From: Prevotella sp. CAG:924
GTDB lineage: Bacteria; Bacteroidota; Bacteroidia; Bacteroidales; Bacteroidaceae
Length of the DNA stretch: 21,070 bases
Reading direction: 5' to 3'
NCBI GenBank assembly: GCA_000431975.1
Contig: HF988525.1
Location: forward strand, 1 to 21,070
In this document: piece after piece, positions 7,950 through 16,636 of the stretch
How positions within the stretch are numbered: position 1 is the stretch's first letter
Layout of the letters: the number at the start of each line of letters is the position of its first letter
Translations under genes and position numbers: made by a program
The notes under the pieces: model-generated
Told to the model about the DNA's origin: nothing
Seen by the model: only the letters and a program-made list of their open reading frames with translations
Database searches by the model: none

Positions 7950-10201
7950 TGGAGATACCGCATCTTGTCCCGGATCTGGCACTGATACTCATCGTGGCAG
8001 GAGTGGTCACCTTGCTGTTCAAGAAACTCAGGCAGCCACTCGTTCTGGGATACATCATGGCAGGATTCATCGTATCGCCCCATCTGCCGTTCACCATGTC
8101 GGTAGTCGACAAGGCCAATGTGCAGACATGGGGCGACATCGGTGTGATGTTTCTTCTGTTTTCCCTAGGACTGGACTTCTCTTTCAAGAAGATCATCCGC
8201 ATGGGTATGGCGCCCGCCATCGCAGCCATCAGCATCATCTTTTGCATGGTGATGCTGGGCTATGCCGCGGGCTGTGCCTTCGGCTGGAGCCACACAGACT
8301 GTATCTTCCTCGGCGGTATGATGGCCATGTCGTCGACGACCATCATCTACAAAGCCTACGACGATCTGGGACTGCGACAGCAGCGGTTTGCCCAACTGGT
8401 GATGGGTGTGCTCATCCTGGAAGATGTGCTGGCCATTGTCATGATGGTGATGCTGCCGGCCATCGCCGGAGGCGGCAGTCCTGACGGAGGCGAGATGGTG
8501 GGAACGATAGTGAAGATCGCCTTCTTCCTGATCCTATGGTTCGTGGTCGGCATCTTCCTCATTCCGTTGTTCCTGCGCAAGACACGCCGACTGATGACCG
8601 ATGAGACGATGGTCATCGTGGCTCTCGGTCTCTGCTGTCTGATGGCTGTCATCTCTACAAGTGTAGGATTCAGCTCTGCCTTCGGAGCGTTTGTCATGGG
8701 CTCCATCCTTGCCGAGACCATAGAGGCCGACCGCATCATACGGCTTGTCGAACCGGTGAAGAACCTCTTCGGCGCCGTGTTCTTCGTCTCTGTCGGCATG
8801 CTCGTCGACCCTTCGGTACTTGTTGAATATGCCGGACCGATCGCCCTCCTCTGCCTGACCATCGTCGTGGGCCAATGCCTCTTCGGCACCCTCGGCTTCA
8901 TGCTCAGCGGCCAGCCTCTGAAGACCGCCATGCAATGCGGCTTCTCGCTGACACAGATTGGTGAGTTCGCTTTCATCATTGCCTCACTGGGCCAGTCGAT
9001 GCACGTGATCGCGGGATTTCTCTATCCTGTCGTCGTGGCGGTGTCGGTGGTGACGACATTCCTCACACCTTATATGATACGAGGTGCCGTACCCGCCTAC
9101 CAATTACTCTCCACACACCTGCCCAAGCGGTGGATACGTCGTCTGAACCATCTTGATGCCGGACGGCAGGACACCGTAGAGACAGAAAGCGAATGGCGAC
9201 GGCTGTTACGGAAGATGACGCTTAATGCCGTGATCTATACCATCCTCTCCCTGGCCGTCATGACTTTGATGCTCACTTTCTGCCTGCCCTTCCTCCGAAG
9301 CATATTGCCTCACTGGTGGGCCAACGGGGTATGCGGAGTGCTCACGGTAGCGCTGATGTCACCATTCCTGCGCTCACTGATCATGAAGAACAATCATGCC
9401 GATGAGTTCCGCTCTCTATGGGTGAAAAGCCGGCTCAACCGCCTGCCCCTCATCTTCACCGTTCTGGTGAGAATCACGATAGCAGCAGCCATCCTTTTCT
9501 ATCTCTGCAACTATCTGGCCCGCTTCGCCAACGCACTGGTCATCACGTTGTCGGCTGTGGTCATCGTACTGATGGTGCTCTCGCGCAATCTCAAACACCG
9601 GTCGATAAGGCTGGAACGAATGTTCATCAACAACCTGAATGCCCGGCAAATCGCAGCACGCCGGCAGGGAAAGCTGCAACCGGAATTTGAGCACCACCTG
9701 CCCGACCGTGACATCCATATCTCCGACTTCGTCATCCCCGAGGAGTCGCTATGGGCAGGAAAGACGCTACGCCAACTGCAGCTCCGCAACCGCTTCGGCG
9801 TGCACGTGAGCAGCATCCGGCGCGGACGACAGCGCATCAATATCCCCAACGGCAACACGATCATCTTTCCGGCCGACCGCCTGCAGGTGATCGGCAGCGA
9901 CCCGCAGCTACAGGCCTTCAGCACAGCCCTCGTTAAAGAGCTGCTGCCCGAACAGCCTTACGGTGAGCAACAGGAGATGCGCCTGAGAAAAATCATCCTC
10001 GGAAACAACAATGCCTTCATCGGTAAGACACTGCAACAGAGTGGCATACGCGATCAATACGGCTGTATGGTCGTAGGTGTCGAGGAAGGACAGAAGAACC
10101 TCACGCAGGTGTCACCCGCACGTAAGCTCGAACAGGGCGACATCGTCTGGGTGGTCGGTGAGAAACAGTCGCTCGACGAACTGAGTGCCGCCGTAAAATA
10201 G
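7949..10201 (+). CDS. KefB-like cation:proton antiporter (CPA2) with two C-terminal RCK_C domains
   Basis: This is a 750-residue inner-membrane protein. Residues about 5-390 form a Na+/H+-exchanger-type transport domain of many hydrophobic segments (GYIMAGFIVSP, FLLFSLGLDFSFKKI and GEFAFIIASLG are typical of CPA2). A further membrane region follows at about 425-540. Two soluble TrkA-C/RCK_C-like domains come next, at about 585-665 and 675-750, both with the G-x-x-V-x-x-I/V pattern and D-x-(L/V)-x-V-x-G endings. No TrkA_N nucleotide-binding fold is evident between them, unlike KefB/KefC. It probably exchanges K+ or Na+ for protons; ion and ligand cannot be decided. The ATG overlaps the pepT stop (TGATG). 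The transcript ends at the hairpin at 10376-10429. Confidence 0.88.
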   Translation: MEIPHLVPDLALILIVAGVVTLLFKKLRQPLVLGYIMAGFIVSPHLPFTMSVVDKANVQTWGDIGVMFLLFSLGLDFSFKKIIRMGMAPAIAAISIIFCMVMLGYAAGCAFGWSHTDCIFLGGMMAMSSTTIIYKAYDDLGLRQQRFAQLVMGVLILEDVLAIVMMVMLPAIAGGGSPDGGEMVGTIVKIAFFLILWFVVGIFLIPLFLRKTRRLMTDETMVIVALGLCCLMAVISTSVGFSSAFGAFVMGSILAETIEADRIIRLVEPVKNLFGAVFFVSVGMLVDPSVLVEYAGPIALLCLTIVVGQCLFGTLGFMLSGQPLKTAMQCGFSLTQIGEFAFIIASLGQSMHVIAGFLYPVVVAVSVVTTFLTPYMIRGAVPAYQLLSTHLPKRWIRRLNHLDAGRQDTVETESEWRRLLRKMTLNAVIYTILSLAVMTLMLTFCLPFLRSILPHWWANGVCGVLTVALMSPFLRSLIMKNNHADEFRSLWVKSRLNRLPLIFTVLVRITIAAAILFYLCNYLARFANALVITLSAVVIVLMVLSRNLKHRSIRLERMFINNLNARQIAARRQGKLQPEFEHHLPDRDIHISDFVIPEESLWAGKTLRQLQLRNRFGVHVSSIRRGRQRINIPNGNTIIFPADRLQVIGSDPQLQAFSTALVKELLPEQPYGEQQEMRLRKIILGNNNAFIGKTLQQSGIRDQYGCMVVGVEEGQKNLTQVSPARKLEQGDIVWVVGEKQSLDELSAAVK

Positions 10202-10375
10202 AATGGGCTGCCGACAGTCATCCCTACTGCCGTAGGACTAAGATTCTTTATCCGCCATACGGAGGACATCCATCGGGACTCCGACCAATCATCGGAAAAG
10301 AAACGTCATACTGACAAGAAGACGTCGGGCAAACTGATAAAATAAATGTCTACGGTCTGATGACCGATCCGAGTT

Positions 10376-10429
10376 AAAAAGAGAGGGAAGGAATTATTCT
10401 AAAGAATATATCCTATCCCACTCTTTTTT
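10376..10429 (+). terminator. Terminator of the pepT-antiporter operon
   Basis: A long imperfect stem pairs about 17 bases from 10376 with the bases up to 10429, with one mismatch and one bulge, and ends in TTTTTT at 10424-10429. Because the arm begins AAAAA, it could also terminate minus-strand transcripts. Confidence 0.75.
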
Positions 10430-10431
10430 GT

Positions 10432-10440
10432 TATCTTTGC
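10432..10440 (+). promoter_or_regulatory. Putative -7 promoter box of the menaquinone operon
   Basis: TATCTTTGC is a perfect TAnnTTTG-C match 22 nt before the first ATG. It begins two bases after the T-run of the upstream terminator, so terminator and promoter are fused into one compact boundary. Confidence 0.65.
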
Positions 10441-10462
10441 ATCAAAAGGAAACGATAAAACT

Positions 10463-10990
10463 ATGAATATTGATCATCTTCAGAAAAGACTCCAGAACAC
10501 CGACGGCCTGACGAAGGCCCTGGGTATGGAGTTTATCTCTACGCCAGAGGCCGACACCTTGAAAGCCCGCATGAAGGTTGACGAACGCAACCGTCAAGTA
10601 TTCGGATTTCTCTCGGGTGGTGCCACACTGGCCTTGGCTGAAAATCTTGCCGGCGTAGGTTCGATGGCACTCTGTCCGGGAAAGATCTGCGTAGGCACTA
10701 ATGTCAGCGGTGCCCACATGCGCAGCGTGCTTGAGGGTGACACGGTCACTGCCTATGGACGCCTGCTCTTCAAAGGACGCAAGCTTCACAACTGGCAGGT
10801 GGACATCCGCAACGAGGCTGGCGACATGATCTCCACCGTTCAGGTAACGAACTATATCATCACCCCACGCCCTATGTCCAAGGCCTCTGCCAACACAGCA
10901 ACAGCAGACGCAGGTGAAGAGGATAAGAGGCCAGAAGACACAGAAGACAACACCAATCCGACGACTGATGAACGTACAACGGCTGAATAA
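10463..10990 (+). CDS. menI: Hotdog-fold thioesterase, probable DHNA-CoA hydrolase
   Basis: The protein has 175 residues. Residues 1-140 form a PaaI/YdiI-like hotdog domain, with the central-helix segment FGFLSGGATLALAE and the later HNWQVDIRNEAGD strand. Position as first gene of the menaquinone cluster supports hydrolysis of 1,4-dihydroxy-2-naphthoyl-CoA to DHNA, the step after MenB. The symbol rests on context. E60 aligns with the catalytic Glu of YdiI/MenI, but the usual HGG histidine is Ser here (S51-G52-G53). After about residue 137 there is an acidic, Thr/Glu/Asp-rich tail of about 35 residues that looks disordered and is not part of the fold. An AAAAGGA lies about 12 nt before the ATG. 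The 3' end overlaps the menF start by 23 bp if menF begins at 10968. Confidence 0.8.
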   Translation: MNIDHLQKRLQNTDGLTKALGMEFISTPEADTLKARMKVDERNRQVFGFLSGGATLALAENLAGVGSMALCPGKICVGTNVSGAHMRSVLEGDTVTAYGRLLFKGRKLHNWQVDIRNEAGDMISTVQVTNYIITPRPMSKASANTATADAGEEDKRPEDTEDNTNPTTDERTTAE

Positions 10991-12143
10991 TCTCCTGGCA
11001 TCGGGCAAGGGACACACCGTCCTCTTCCGTCTGCCGGAGGAAAGCCTGTGCACGATCGTGCAACAAACCGACGGCGAGCCAGCCGTGCTCCCTTCCGTCG
11101 CCGAGTTGGGAAGTGAAGAGGGCTATGTCATGACACCTTTCGCTCCGTCAGCAGAGCATCCCATCCTGCTGCTCCATCCCGACATCCTTGAATCTTTCTC
11201 CTTGGAAGAGCTGGAAAGCACAGCCACCTTCCTAAATGGCAATGAGGGAGCGTCAGCGTCTCTCGACGCAGACGCTGCGTCCACAGCTGCCCTCAACGGA
11301 TCACAGCAGAAAGGAGACTCCCCACAGAACGAGTCAGAGGAACGGACACGCTATCACCTCGACTTTGCCAATTTCCATGCACAGATCGAAGCGGGCCAAT
11401 TCAACAAGCTCGTCCTCGCACGTACATCGGAACGTCAATTTCCCGACACTGCCGGCAACCGACTGACGCCACTGCAACTCTTTGCACGCGCCTGTCATCT
11501 CTATCCCCATCAATACATCGCCCTCATCTCCCTGCAAGGTGCGGGAGAATGGCTCATGGCAACACCCGAGCTCCTGCTCGGCTCACACGACGGCTGCTGG
11601 CATACCATGGCACTGGCCGGCACACAGCGGGCCACGGCCGGGCAACTGGCCGACAACACATGGAAAGATGCCAGGTGGTCGGAGAAGAACAAGCTGGAGC
11701 AACGGTGTGTGACGACTTACATCACACAGATCCTTGAACGCCATACCCAGTCCCTGGAAGTGAGCGCTCCCTACACAACGACGGCGGCCCGGCTGTTGCA
11801 TCTGCGTACCGACTTCACGTTCCGGCTGCACGAACAGAAGCAGCTCGGAACACTCCTCGACGACCTCTTCCCTACTCCCGCCGTATGCGGACTGCCGAAA
11901 GAGGCCGCCCGGCATTTCATTCTAAGAAATGAGAACGTGGACCGCCGTTATTACAGCGGCTTCTGCGGCATGATACGTCCCCACGGAGACACCGCTCTCT
12001 TTGTCTCCCTCCGTTGCATGCAACTGCTTCCCCACGCCTTCCGTCTCTATGCCGGTGGAGGACTGCTCGCCGACAGCGAAGAGGAAAGCGAATGGCAGGA
12101 GACCGAGGCAAAGATCCACACCATGGCGCGACTGATAGAATAA
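10968..12143 (+). CDS. menF: Isochorismate synthase (chorismate-binding family)
   Basis: This enzyme converts chorismate to isochorismate, the committed step of the classical menaquinone pathway. The protein has 391 residues from the ATG at 10968. An ATG at 10914 would add 18 basic residues and overlap the thioesterase by 77 bp, so 10968 is preferred. The N-terminal third is poorly conserved, with an Ala/Ser-rich low-complexity stretch near residues 88-112. The chorismate-binding domain runs from about 125 to the end. K147 in FNKLVLAR matches the general base position, and GLPKEAA, YYSGFCG and the C-terminal GGGLLADSEEESEWQETEAK carry the Mg2+ and catalytic acids. The pathway context argues for MenF rather than a salicylate or siderophore enzyme. 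It is followed 14 bp later by menD. Confidence 0.9.
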   Translation: MNVQRLNNLLASGKGHTVLFRLPEESLCTIVQQTDGEPAVLPSVAELGSEEGYVMTPFAPSAEHPILLLHPDILESFSLEELESTATFLNGNEGASASLDADAASTAALNGSQQKGDSPQNESEERTRYHLDFANFHAQIEAGQFNKLVLARTSERQFPDTAGNRLTPLQLFARACHLYPHQYIALISLQGAGEWLMATPELLLGSHDGCWHTMALAGTQRATAGQLADNTWKDARWSEKNKLEQRCVTTYITQILERHTQSLEVSAPYTTTAARLLHLRTDFTFRLHEQKQLGTLLDDLFPTPAVCGLPKEAARHFILRNENVDRRYYSGFCGMIRPHGDTALFVSLRCMQLLPHAFRLYAGGGLLADSEEESEWQETEAKIHTMARLIE

Positions 12144-12157
12144 AGGCGCACACAACT

Positions 12158-13903
12158 ATGAAAACATATTCTGATCACGAAAACGTCAACATACTTACTG
12201 CGCTCCTCGCTGCCCACGGCATAAAGGACGTCATCGTCTGTCCCGGCAGCCGCAACGCGCCATTGGCCCACAACTTCGAGGTATGTCCCGCCCTCAAGGT
12301 CCATCCTGTCACCGACGAGCGGTCGGCCGGCTTCTATGCCCTCGGCATGGCCCTCCACACACAGGACCCTGTGGCTGTCTGCGTCACTTCAGGGACAGCC
12401 CTGCTCAATCTCTACCCCGCCGTAGCTGAGGCATACTACCGTCATGCCCCCCTCGTCATCATCTCTGCCGACCGCCCTGCCGCATGGATCGGACAGCTCG
12501 ACGGACAGACACTTCCCCAGCAAGGAGCGCTCGGCTGCTTTGTGCGCACAAGCGTCACACTGCCCGAGCCACACAACGCCGAGGAGCACTGGTATGTCAA
12601 CCGCCTCATCAACGAGGCCCTTGCCGGATTGCGACGGGCCGACGCACTGCCCGTACATATCAATGTACCGCTCAGTGAGCCCCTCTACCACTTCACCGTC
12701 CCCGCACTGCCCGACGAACGGACCATCCTGGAACGACACGAAGGAGGGAGCGCGCTGCCCCGGCAACTGACCGCCGATCTGGCAACAGCGACACATCCCC
12801 TGCTGGTGATCGGCCAGACAGGCATGGCTATCCCGCAACAGCTCATCGACCATCTCGCCCGCCACATGGCACTGCTCTACGAGCCTCTCAGCGCTGATGG
12901 ACAACAGAGCATACCTGAAGACAATATCGACCAGCTGATCTGTCCCGACCAGATCGACCTCATCCTATATGCCGGCGACTGCCTCGTCAACAAACGTATG
13001 CGGCATCTGCTGCGTCAGTGCACGAAAGCACAGGTATGGGGCCTGGGATACGGAGACGCCACCCCCGACCCTACCATGCACCTCCGCGCCTGGTATCCGA
13101 CCGACAACCTCATCGAGGCGCTGCACGACATCAGTACGTGCCCCACTGCGGCCGACCGCCATTTCATCACAGAGTGGAACCGGTCGGTAGAATGCCGGCG
13201 CCGACAAGACGACGACGTCAGTACCGCTCAGCCGGCAGCGCTGGCCGTCTCCTGGTTAGAGACCCGTCTCAACGCCTATCCCGTCAGGAAACGGCAAGAG
13301 ACCACGGCCGAGCCATGCGGTCTGGTCACGAGCGCCGACAAGACACTATCACCGTCCGCCAGACACACGACAACGAACAATGAGCTTTCTCAAGAAGAGC
13401 ACACCCCGTGGGAGACGCTACATGGCTGCGCGGTACACTATGCCAACAGCACCGCCGTACGTCTCGGCCTCCGCTTCGCCCACCATTATATATATGTCAA
13501 CCGGGGTGTGAACGGCATAGAAGGTTGTATGTCGACCGCAGCCGGCGCCTCATTGGCCGCAAGCCGTACCGATACGGATGTTTATCTCGTCATCGGCGAC
13601 CTGAGTTTCTTCTACGACGCCAATGCCCTGTGGAACACGGAGCTGACGGGCAACCTCCACATCCTTCTGCTGAACAACGGAGGCGGCGCGATCTTCAACC
13701 GGTTCAAAGGACTCGAAGGCAGTCCCGCCCGTGAGCGTACCGTCATGGCATGCCACTGCGCCACCGCCCAAGGGCTCTGTGAGAGCTATGGCATCCGCTA
13801 CCTCCATGCTGACAGTCCGGACGACCTTACCGACGCGCTATGGCATCAGTTTGCCACACGTGGCGAACGGCCTGTCGTACTCGAGGTGTCACTCCCGCTC
13901 TGA
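12158..13903 (+). CDS. menD: SEPHCHC synthase (MenD, ThDP-dependent)
   Basis: The enzyme condenses isochorismate with 2-oxoglutarate, with decarboxylation, using thiamine diphosphate. The protein has 581 residues. VCPGSRNAPLA (27-37) is the family N-terminal signature, and E54 in TDERSAGF is the ThDP-activating glutamate. VTSGTALLNLYPAVAEA follows, and the C-terminal ThDP/Mg motif starts at G480-D481 (GDLSFFYDANALWN) and ends at NN about 26 residues later. NRGVNGIEGCMSTAAG is also typical. The frame is open upstream to 12014, but those 48 residues read antisense-like and overlap menF. The ATG at 12158, 14 bp after menF, gives the family N-terminus. A Thr/Ser/Glu-rich insert at about 375-415 makes it longer than E. 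coli MenD (about 556). Confidence 0.95.
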   Translation: MKTYSDHENVNILTALLAAHGIKDVIVCPGSRNAPLAHNFEVCPALKVHPVTDERSAGFYALGMALHTQDPVAVCVTSGTALLNLYPAVAEAYYRHAPLVIISADRPAAWIGQLDGQTLPQQGALGCFVRTSVTLPEPHNAEEHWYVNRLINEALAGLRRADALPVHINVPLSEPLYHFTVPALPDERTILERHEGGSALPRQLTADLATATHPLLVIGQTGMAIPQQLIDHLARHMALLYEPLSADGQQSIPEDNIDQLICPDQIDLILYAGDCLVNKRMRHLLRQCTKAQVWGLGYGDATPDPTMHLRAWYPTDNLIEALHDISTCPTAADRHFITEWNRSVECRRRQDDDVSTAQPAALAVSWLETRLNAYPVRKRQETTAEPCGLVTSADKTLSPSARHTTTNNELSQEEHTPWETLHGCAVHYANSTAVRLGLRFAHHYIYVNRGVNGIEGCMSTAAGASLAASRTDTDVYLVIGDLSFFYDANALWNTELTGNLHILLLNNGGGAIFNRFKGLEGSPARERTVMACHCATAQGLCESYGIRYLHADSPDDLTDALWHQFATRGERPVVLEVSLPL

Positions 13904-14032
13904 CCATCCTCCCCCGCAAGCGACTCGGACACCGGCAGCAGCCTTCCGCCTCACATCGCTGAGGACAAGATGCCGGGACCTTTCAACAGACATTTGTTCA
14001 ATCACGATAATATCTCAAAAAACAACAGTTAT

Positions 14033-14857
14033 ATGGCAAGAGAATGGAAAAAGATCGATGGCTTCGACTTCCAGGACATCCTGTTCGAGGAATACCATCA
14101 CATCGCTAAGATCACGATCAACCGTCCGCGCTACCGCAACGCCTTCACTCCCCGCACGGTGTGGGAGATGAGCCAGGCCTTCACCTACTGCCGTGACACG
14201 CTCTCCATCCGTGTGGTGATCCTCACGGGCGCCGGCGACAAGGCATTCTGCTCCGGAGGAGACATGCACGTGAAAGGCCGTGGCGGCTATGTGGGCAACG
14301 ACGGTGTACCCCGTCTGAATGTGCTCGACGTGCAGATGCAGATCCGACGCATGCCCAAGCCGGTCATCGCCATGGTCAACGGCTATGCCATCGGCGGCGG
14401 ACACGTGCTCCATGTCGTCTGCGACCTGACCATCGCCTCAGAGAATGCCATCTTCGGACAGACCGGTCCGAAGGTAGGATCGTTCGATGCCGGACTGGGC
14501 GCCTCCTATCTCGCCCGCATCGTCGGACAGAAGAAGGCCCGCGAGATCTGGTATCTCTGCCGGCAGTACACGGCTAAGGAAGCCGAGCAGATGGGACTGG
14601 TCAATAAGGTAGTGCCATTCGACAAGCTGGAGGACGAGACCGTCGACTGGTGTGAGACGATCATGGAACGCTCTCCGCTGGCCATCCGCATGATGAAGGC
14701 CGGATTCAATGCCGAGCTCGACGGACAGGCAGGCATCCAGGAGCTGGCCGGTGACGCCACCATGCTCTACTACACCCTCGATGAGGCTCAGGAGGGCGGC
14801 AAGGCCTTCCTGGAGAAGCGCAAGCCCGACTTTGACAAATATCCTCAGTTCCCATGA
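14033..14857 (+). CDS. menB: 1,4-dihydroxy-2-naphthoyl-CoA synthase
   Basis: This crotonase-fold enzyme cyclises o-succinylbenzoyl-CoA to DHNA-CoA. The protein has 274 residues. FCSGGDMHVKGRGGYVG supplies the first oxyanion-hole region, and NGYAIGGGHVLHVVCDLTIAS the second. QTGPKVGSFDAG carries the conserved Ser-Phe-Asp of MenB. G145 in QTGP is the residue that distinguishes the bicarbonate-dependent class (E. coli type) from the class with an Asp side chain (M. tuberculosis type), so bicarbonate dependence is predicted. The frame extends 21 residues upstream, but the ATG at 14033 (MAREWKKI) matches the family start. It is separated from menD by 129 bp and overlaps menC by 4 bp (ATGA), implying coupling. 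Confidence 0.95.
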   Translation: MAREWKKIDGFDFQDILFEEYHHIAKITINRPRYRNAFTPRTVWEMSQAFTYCRDTLSIRVVILTGAGDKAFCSGGDMHVKGRGGYVGNDGVPRLNVLDVQMQIRRMPKPVIAMVNGYAIGGGHVLHVVCDLTIASENAIFGQTGPKVGSFDAGLGASYLARIVGQKKAREIWYLCRQYTAKEAEQMGLVNKVVPFDKLEDETVDWCETIMERSPLAIRMMKAGFNAELDGQAGIQELAGDATMLYYTLDEAQEGGKAFLEKRKPDFDKYPQFP

Positions 14858-15945
14858 AAATATCGTTCGACAGCCGGCTGCTCCACTTCAAGCAGCCGGC
14901 AGGTACATCACGCGGCGTGTACACGGAGCACCTGAGCTACTACCTCCACACGCAACGCACATTGGCCGACGGCACCATCGTCGAGGGCACCGGAGAGGCC
15001 TCCGTGCTTCCCGACCTGAGTTGCGACGCCATGCCGAGAGACCGCTACGAGTGGACCCTGACAGAGATCTGCCGCCTCGTAGAGAAGACCGGCTCGATAC
15101 CTTACGACCTGCTCCGTCCCTACCCCTCCATCCTCTTCGCACTGGAGACAGCCTTCGCGCAGATGGACGCGGCGGCCAACCGACATTCTTCCGCACAAAG
15201 CGGCCCGACGACGACAGCTCCCTGGGGCTACTACGACACGCCCTTCGCCCGTGGCGAGGAGGGAATCCCCATCAATGGCCTGGTCTGGATGGGTACGTTC
15301 GAAGAGATGAGCGCACGCCTGGAAGAGAAGCTTCGGCAGGGCTTCCACTGTGTGAAGCTCAAGATCGGCGCCATAGACTGGGACCGCGAGTTGTCACTCG
15401 TCAGACGCATCCGCGAGCAGTACGGTCCGGAGGTAGTGCAGTTGCGTGTCGACGCTAACGGAGGATTCTCACCCGACGTGGCCTTGGAACGCCTCAACGC
15501 CCTGGCGCCCTATCACATCCACAGCATCGAGCAACCCGTGAAGCAGAAACAGTGGGACGTGATGGCCCGTCTGTGCAAAGAGTCACCCATCCCCATCGCC
15601 CTCGATGAGGAGCTCATCGGTGTGAACATGCGTCCGATGAAGGAAGCACTGCTCGACCAGATACACCCTCACTATCTCGTGCTCAAGCCCAGTCTTCACG
15701 GCGGCATGCAGGGTGTCAGTGAGTGGATCGAACTGGCCAAGGCGCGGGGCATCGGCTCCTGGATCACCTCAGCCCTCGAGAGCAATATCGGTCTGAACGC
15801 CGTCGCCCAGCTCTGTGCCCGCTGCTACGGGCCCGGCATCACCTTCCCACAAGGACTGGGTACCGGACTGCTCTACACCGACAATATTCCCTCACCACTC
15901 CGCATCGAAGGCGAACGGCTCTGGTGCAAGGAAGACACACACTAA
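14854..15945 (+). CDS. menC: o-Succinylbenzoate synthase (enolase superfamily)
   Basis: The enzyme dehydrates SHCHC to o-succinylbenzoate. The protein has 363 residues, with an N-terminal capping domain (to about 125) and an enolase-type barrel. The superfamily residues are visible: the KxK pair K168/K170 in VKLKIG, metal ligands D200 (VDANGG), E226 (SIEQPV) and D251 (ALDEE), and the opposite-face lysine K278 in LVLKPSLHGG. The whole set supports an active OSBS. N-acylamino-acid racemase activity is possible in this family, but the operon position makes menC the clear choice. The start codon lies inside the menB stop (ATGA). The operon ends here; no menE or menH follows in the window. Confidence 0.95.
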   Translation: MKISFDSRLLHFKQPAGTSRGVYTEHLSYYLHTQRTLADGTIVEGTGEASVLPDLSCDAMPRDRYEWTLTEICRLVEKTGSIPYDLLRPYPSILFALETAFAQMDAAANRHSSAQSGPTTTAPWGYYDTPFARGEEGIPINGLVWMGTFEEMSARLEEKLRQGFHCVKLKIGAIDWDRELSLVRRIREQYGPEVVQLRVDANGGFSPDVALERLNALAPYHIHSIEQPVKQKQWDVMARLCKESPIPIALDEELIGVNMRPMKEALLDQIHPHYLVLKPSLHGGMQGVSEWIELAKARGIGSWITSALESNIGLNAVAQLCARCYGPGITFPQGLGTGLLYTDNIPSPLRIEGERLWCKEDTH

Positions 15946-15952
15946 ACCCATC

Positions 15953-15990
15953 GCAGCCGTGCCTTATCCTGACGGATACGGCACGGCTGC
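15953..15990 (+). terminator. Strong hairpin just after menC, without a T-run
   Basis: GCAGCCGTGCC (15953-15963) pairs perfectly with GGCACGGCTGC (15980-15990). An inner TATCC/GGATA stem sits inside it across a single mismatch. It starts 8 nt after the menC stop. The following bases are AAACATTTA, so canonical intrinsic termination is doubtful. It may protect the mRNA 3' end or act with Rho. Confidence 0.5.
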
Positions 15991-16636
15991 AAACATTTAT
16001 GAGATTACAAAAACGCTCTTTTCCAGGCAATTGGAGCTAATCCATAATAACATCCAAGAAACAGACCTAAGGGCCCTCACCTCCAACCATACAAAATAAG
16101 ACACTACGAGATCCTGACATTTCGTAAATTTGCCACATCTGAAAACAAAAGAACGGGAGGTCACCTCACAGTGACTTCCCGTCAGTTAAACTTTAAACTA
16201 TCAATAAAAAATAGATTGTCACGTTAGATTTAAAACCCTGTGGCTTCAGCACGATGCCTCCATGCGATCAGCCGACCAATATTTTATCTTTGATATTTTA
16301 TGAACAGTACTTCACGATAATTAGGCAAAGTCAAAAACCATCGGTAACCATAAGTTCCGACTTATCTATGCGGTAGCATATCCATGAGCTTATCACAGAC
16401 ATCTGCAAGCAGATACTTAACTTTTTAGCTCTGTTGAAAACATCCCTGACGAGATACTCGTACGGACGCTCATCAGTGCGATAACTTCTACCAGCCTTTT
16501 CTGGAATGCCGCTTCAACAACCTGAAATCTTAAATTAAGCTTATTTATTTGTTAGCTCCAACTTGTTCAGAACACGGCTGCTAAGACAATGCCCAATGTC
16601 ACTATGACATCTTTTTATCGTATCAATGTTGTTGTT
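15991..16636. other. Intergenic stretch between menC and the barrel protein
   Basis: No gene is supported. The stretch contains the 12-bp hairpin at 16153-16182. A minus-strand open stretch of roughly 45 codons before a stop near 16420 has no recognised family. I looked for a menE-like AMP-binding gene here and found none. Confidence 0.55.
16153..16182 (-). terminator. 12-bp hairpin, probable minus-strand terminator
   Basis: ACGGGAGGTCAC (16153-16164) pairs with GTGACTTCCCGT (16171-16182) with one G-T pair and a 6-nt loop. On the minus strand it is followed by TTCTTTTGTTTTC. If it serves the barrel protein gene, the 3' untranslated region would be about 450 nt. Direction is therefore uncertain. 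Confidence 0.5.

Noticed and set aside
7056..7982. 308-codon minus-strand frame
   Set aside because: It is antisense to pepT and the antiporter start, with biased Val/Asp/Leu composition from the codon structure of pepT. No independent support.
8356..8979. 207-codon minus-strand frame
   Set aside because: A shadow of the antiporter membrane domain in a GC-rich region.
12389..12904. 171-codon minus-strand frame
   Set aside because: A shadow of menD, without recognisable protein features.
15991..16636. Possible menE remnant after menC
   Set aside because: No AMP-binding motifs were found in any frame that I read, and the plus-strand frames are short.
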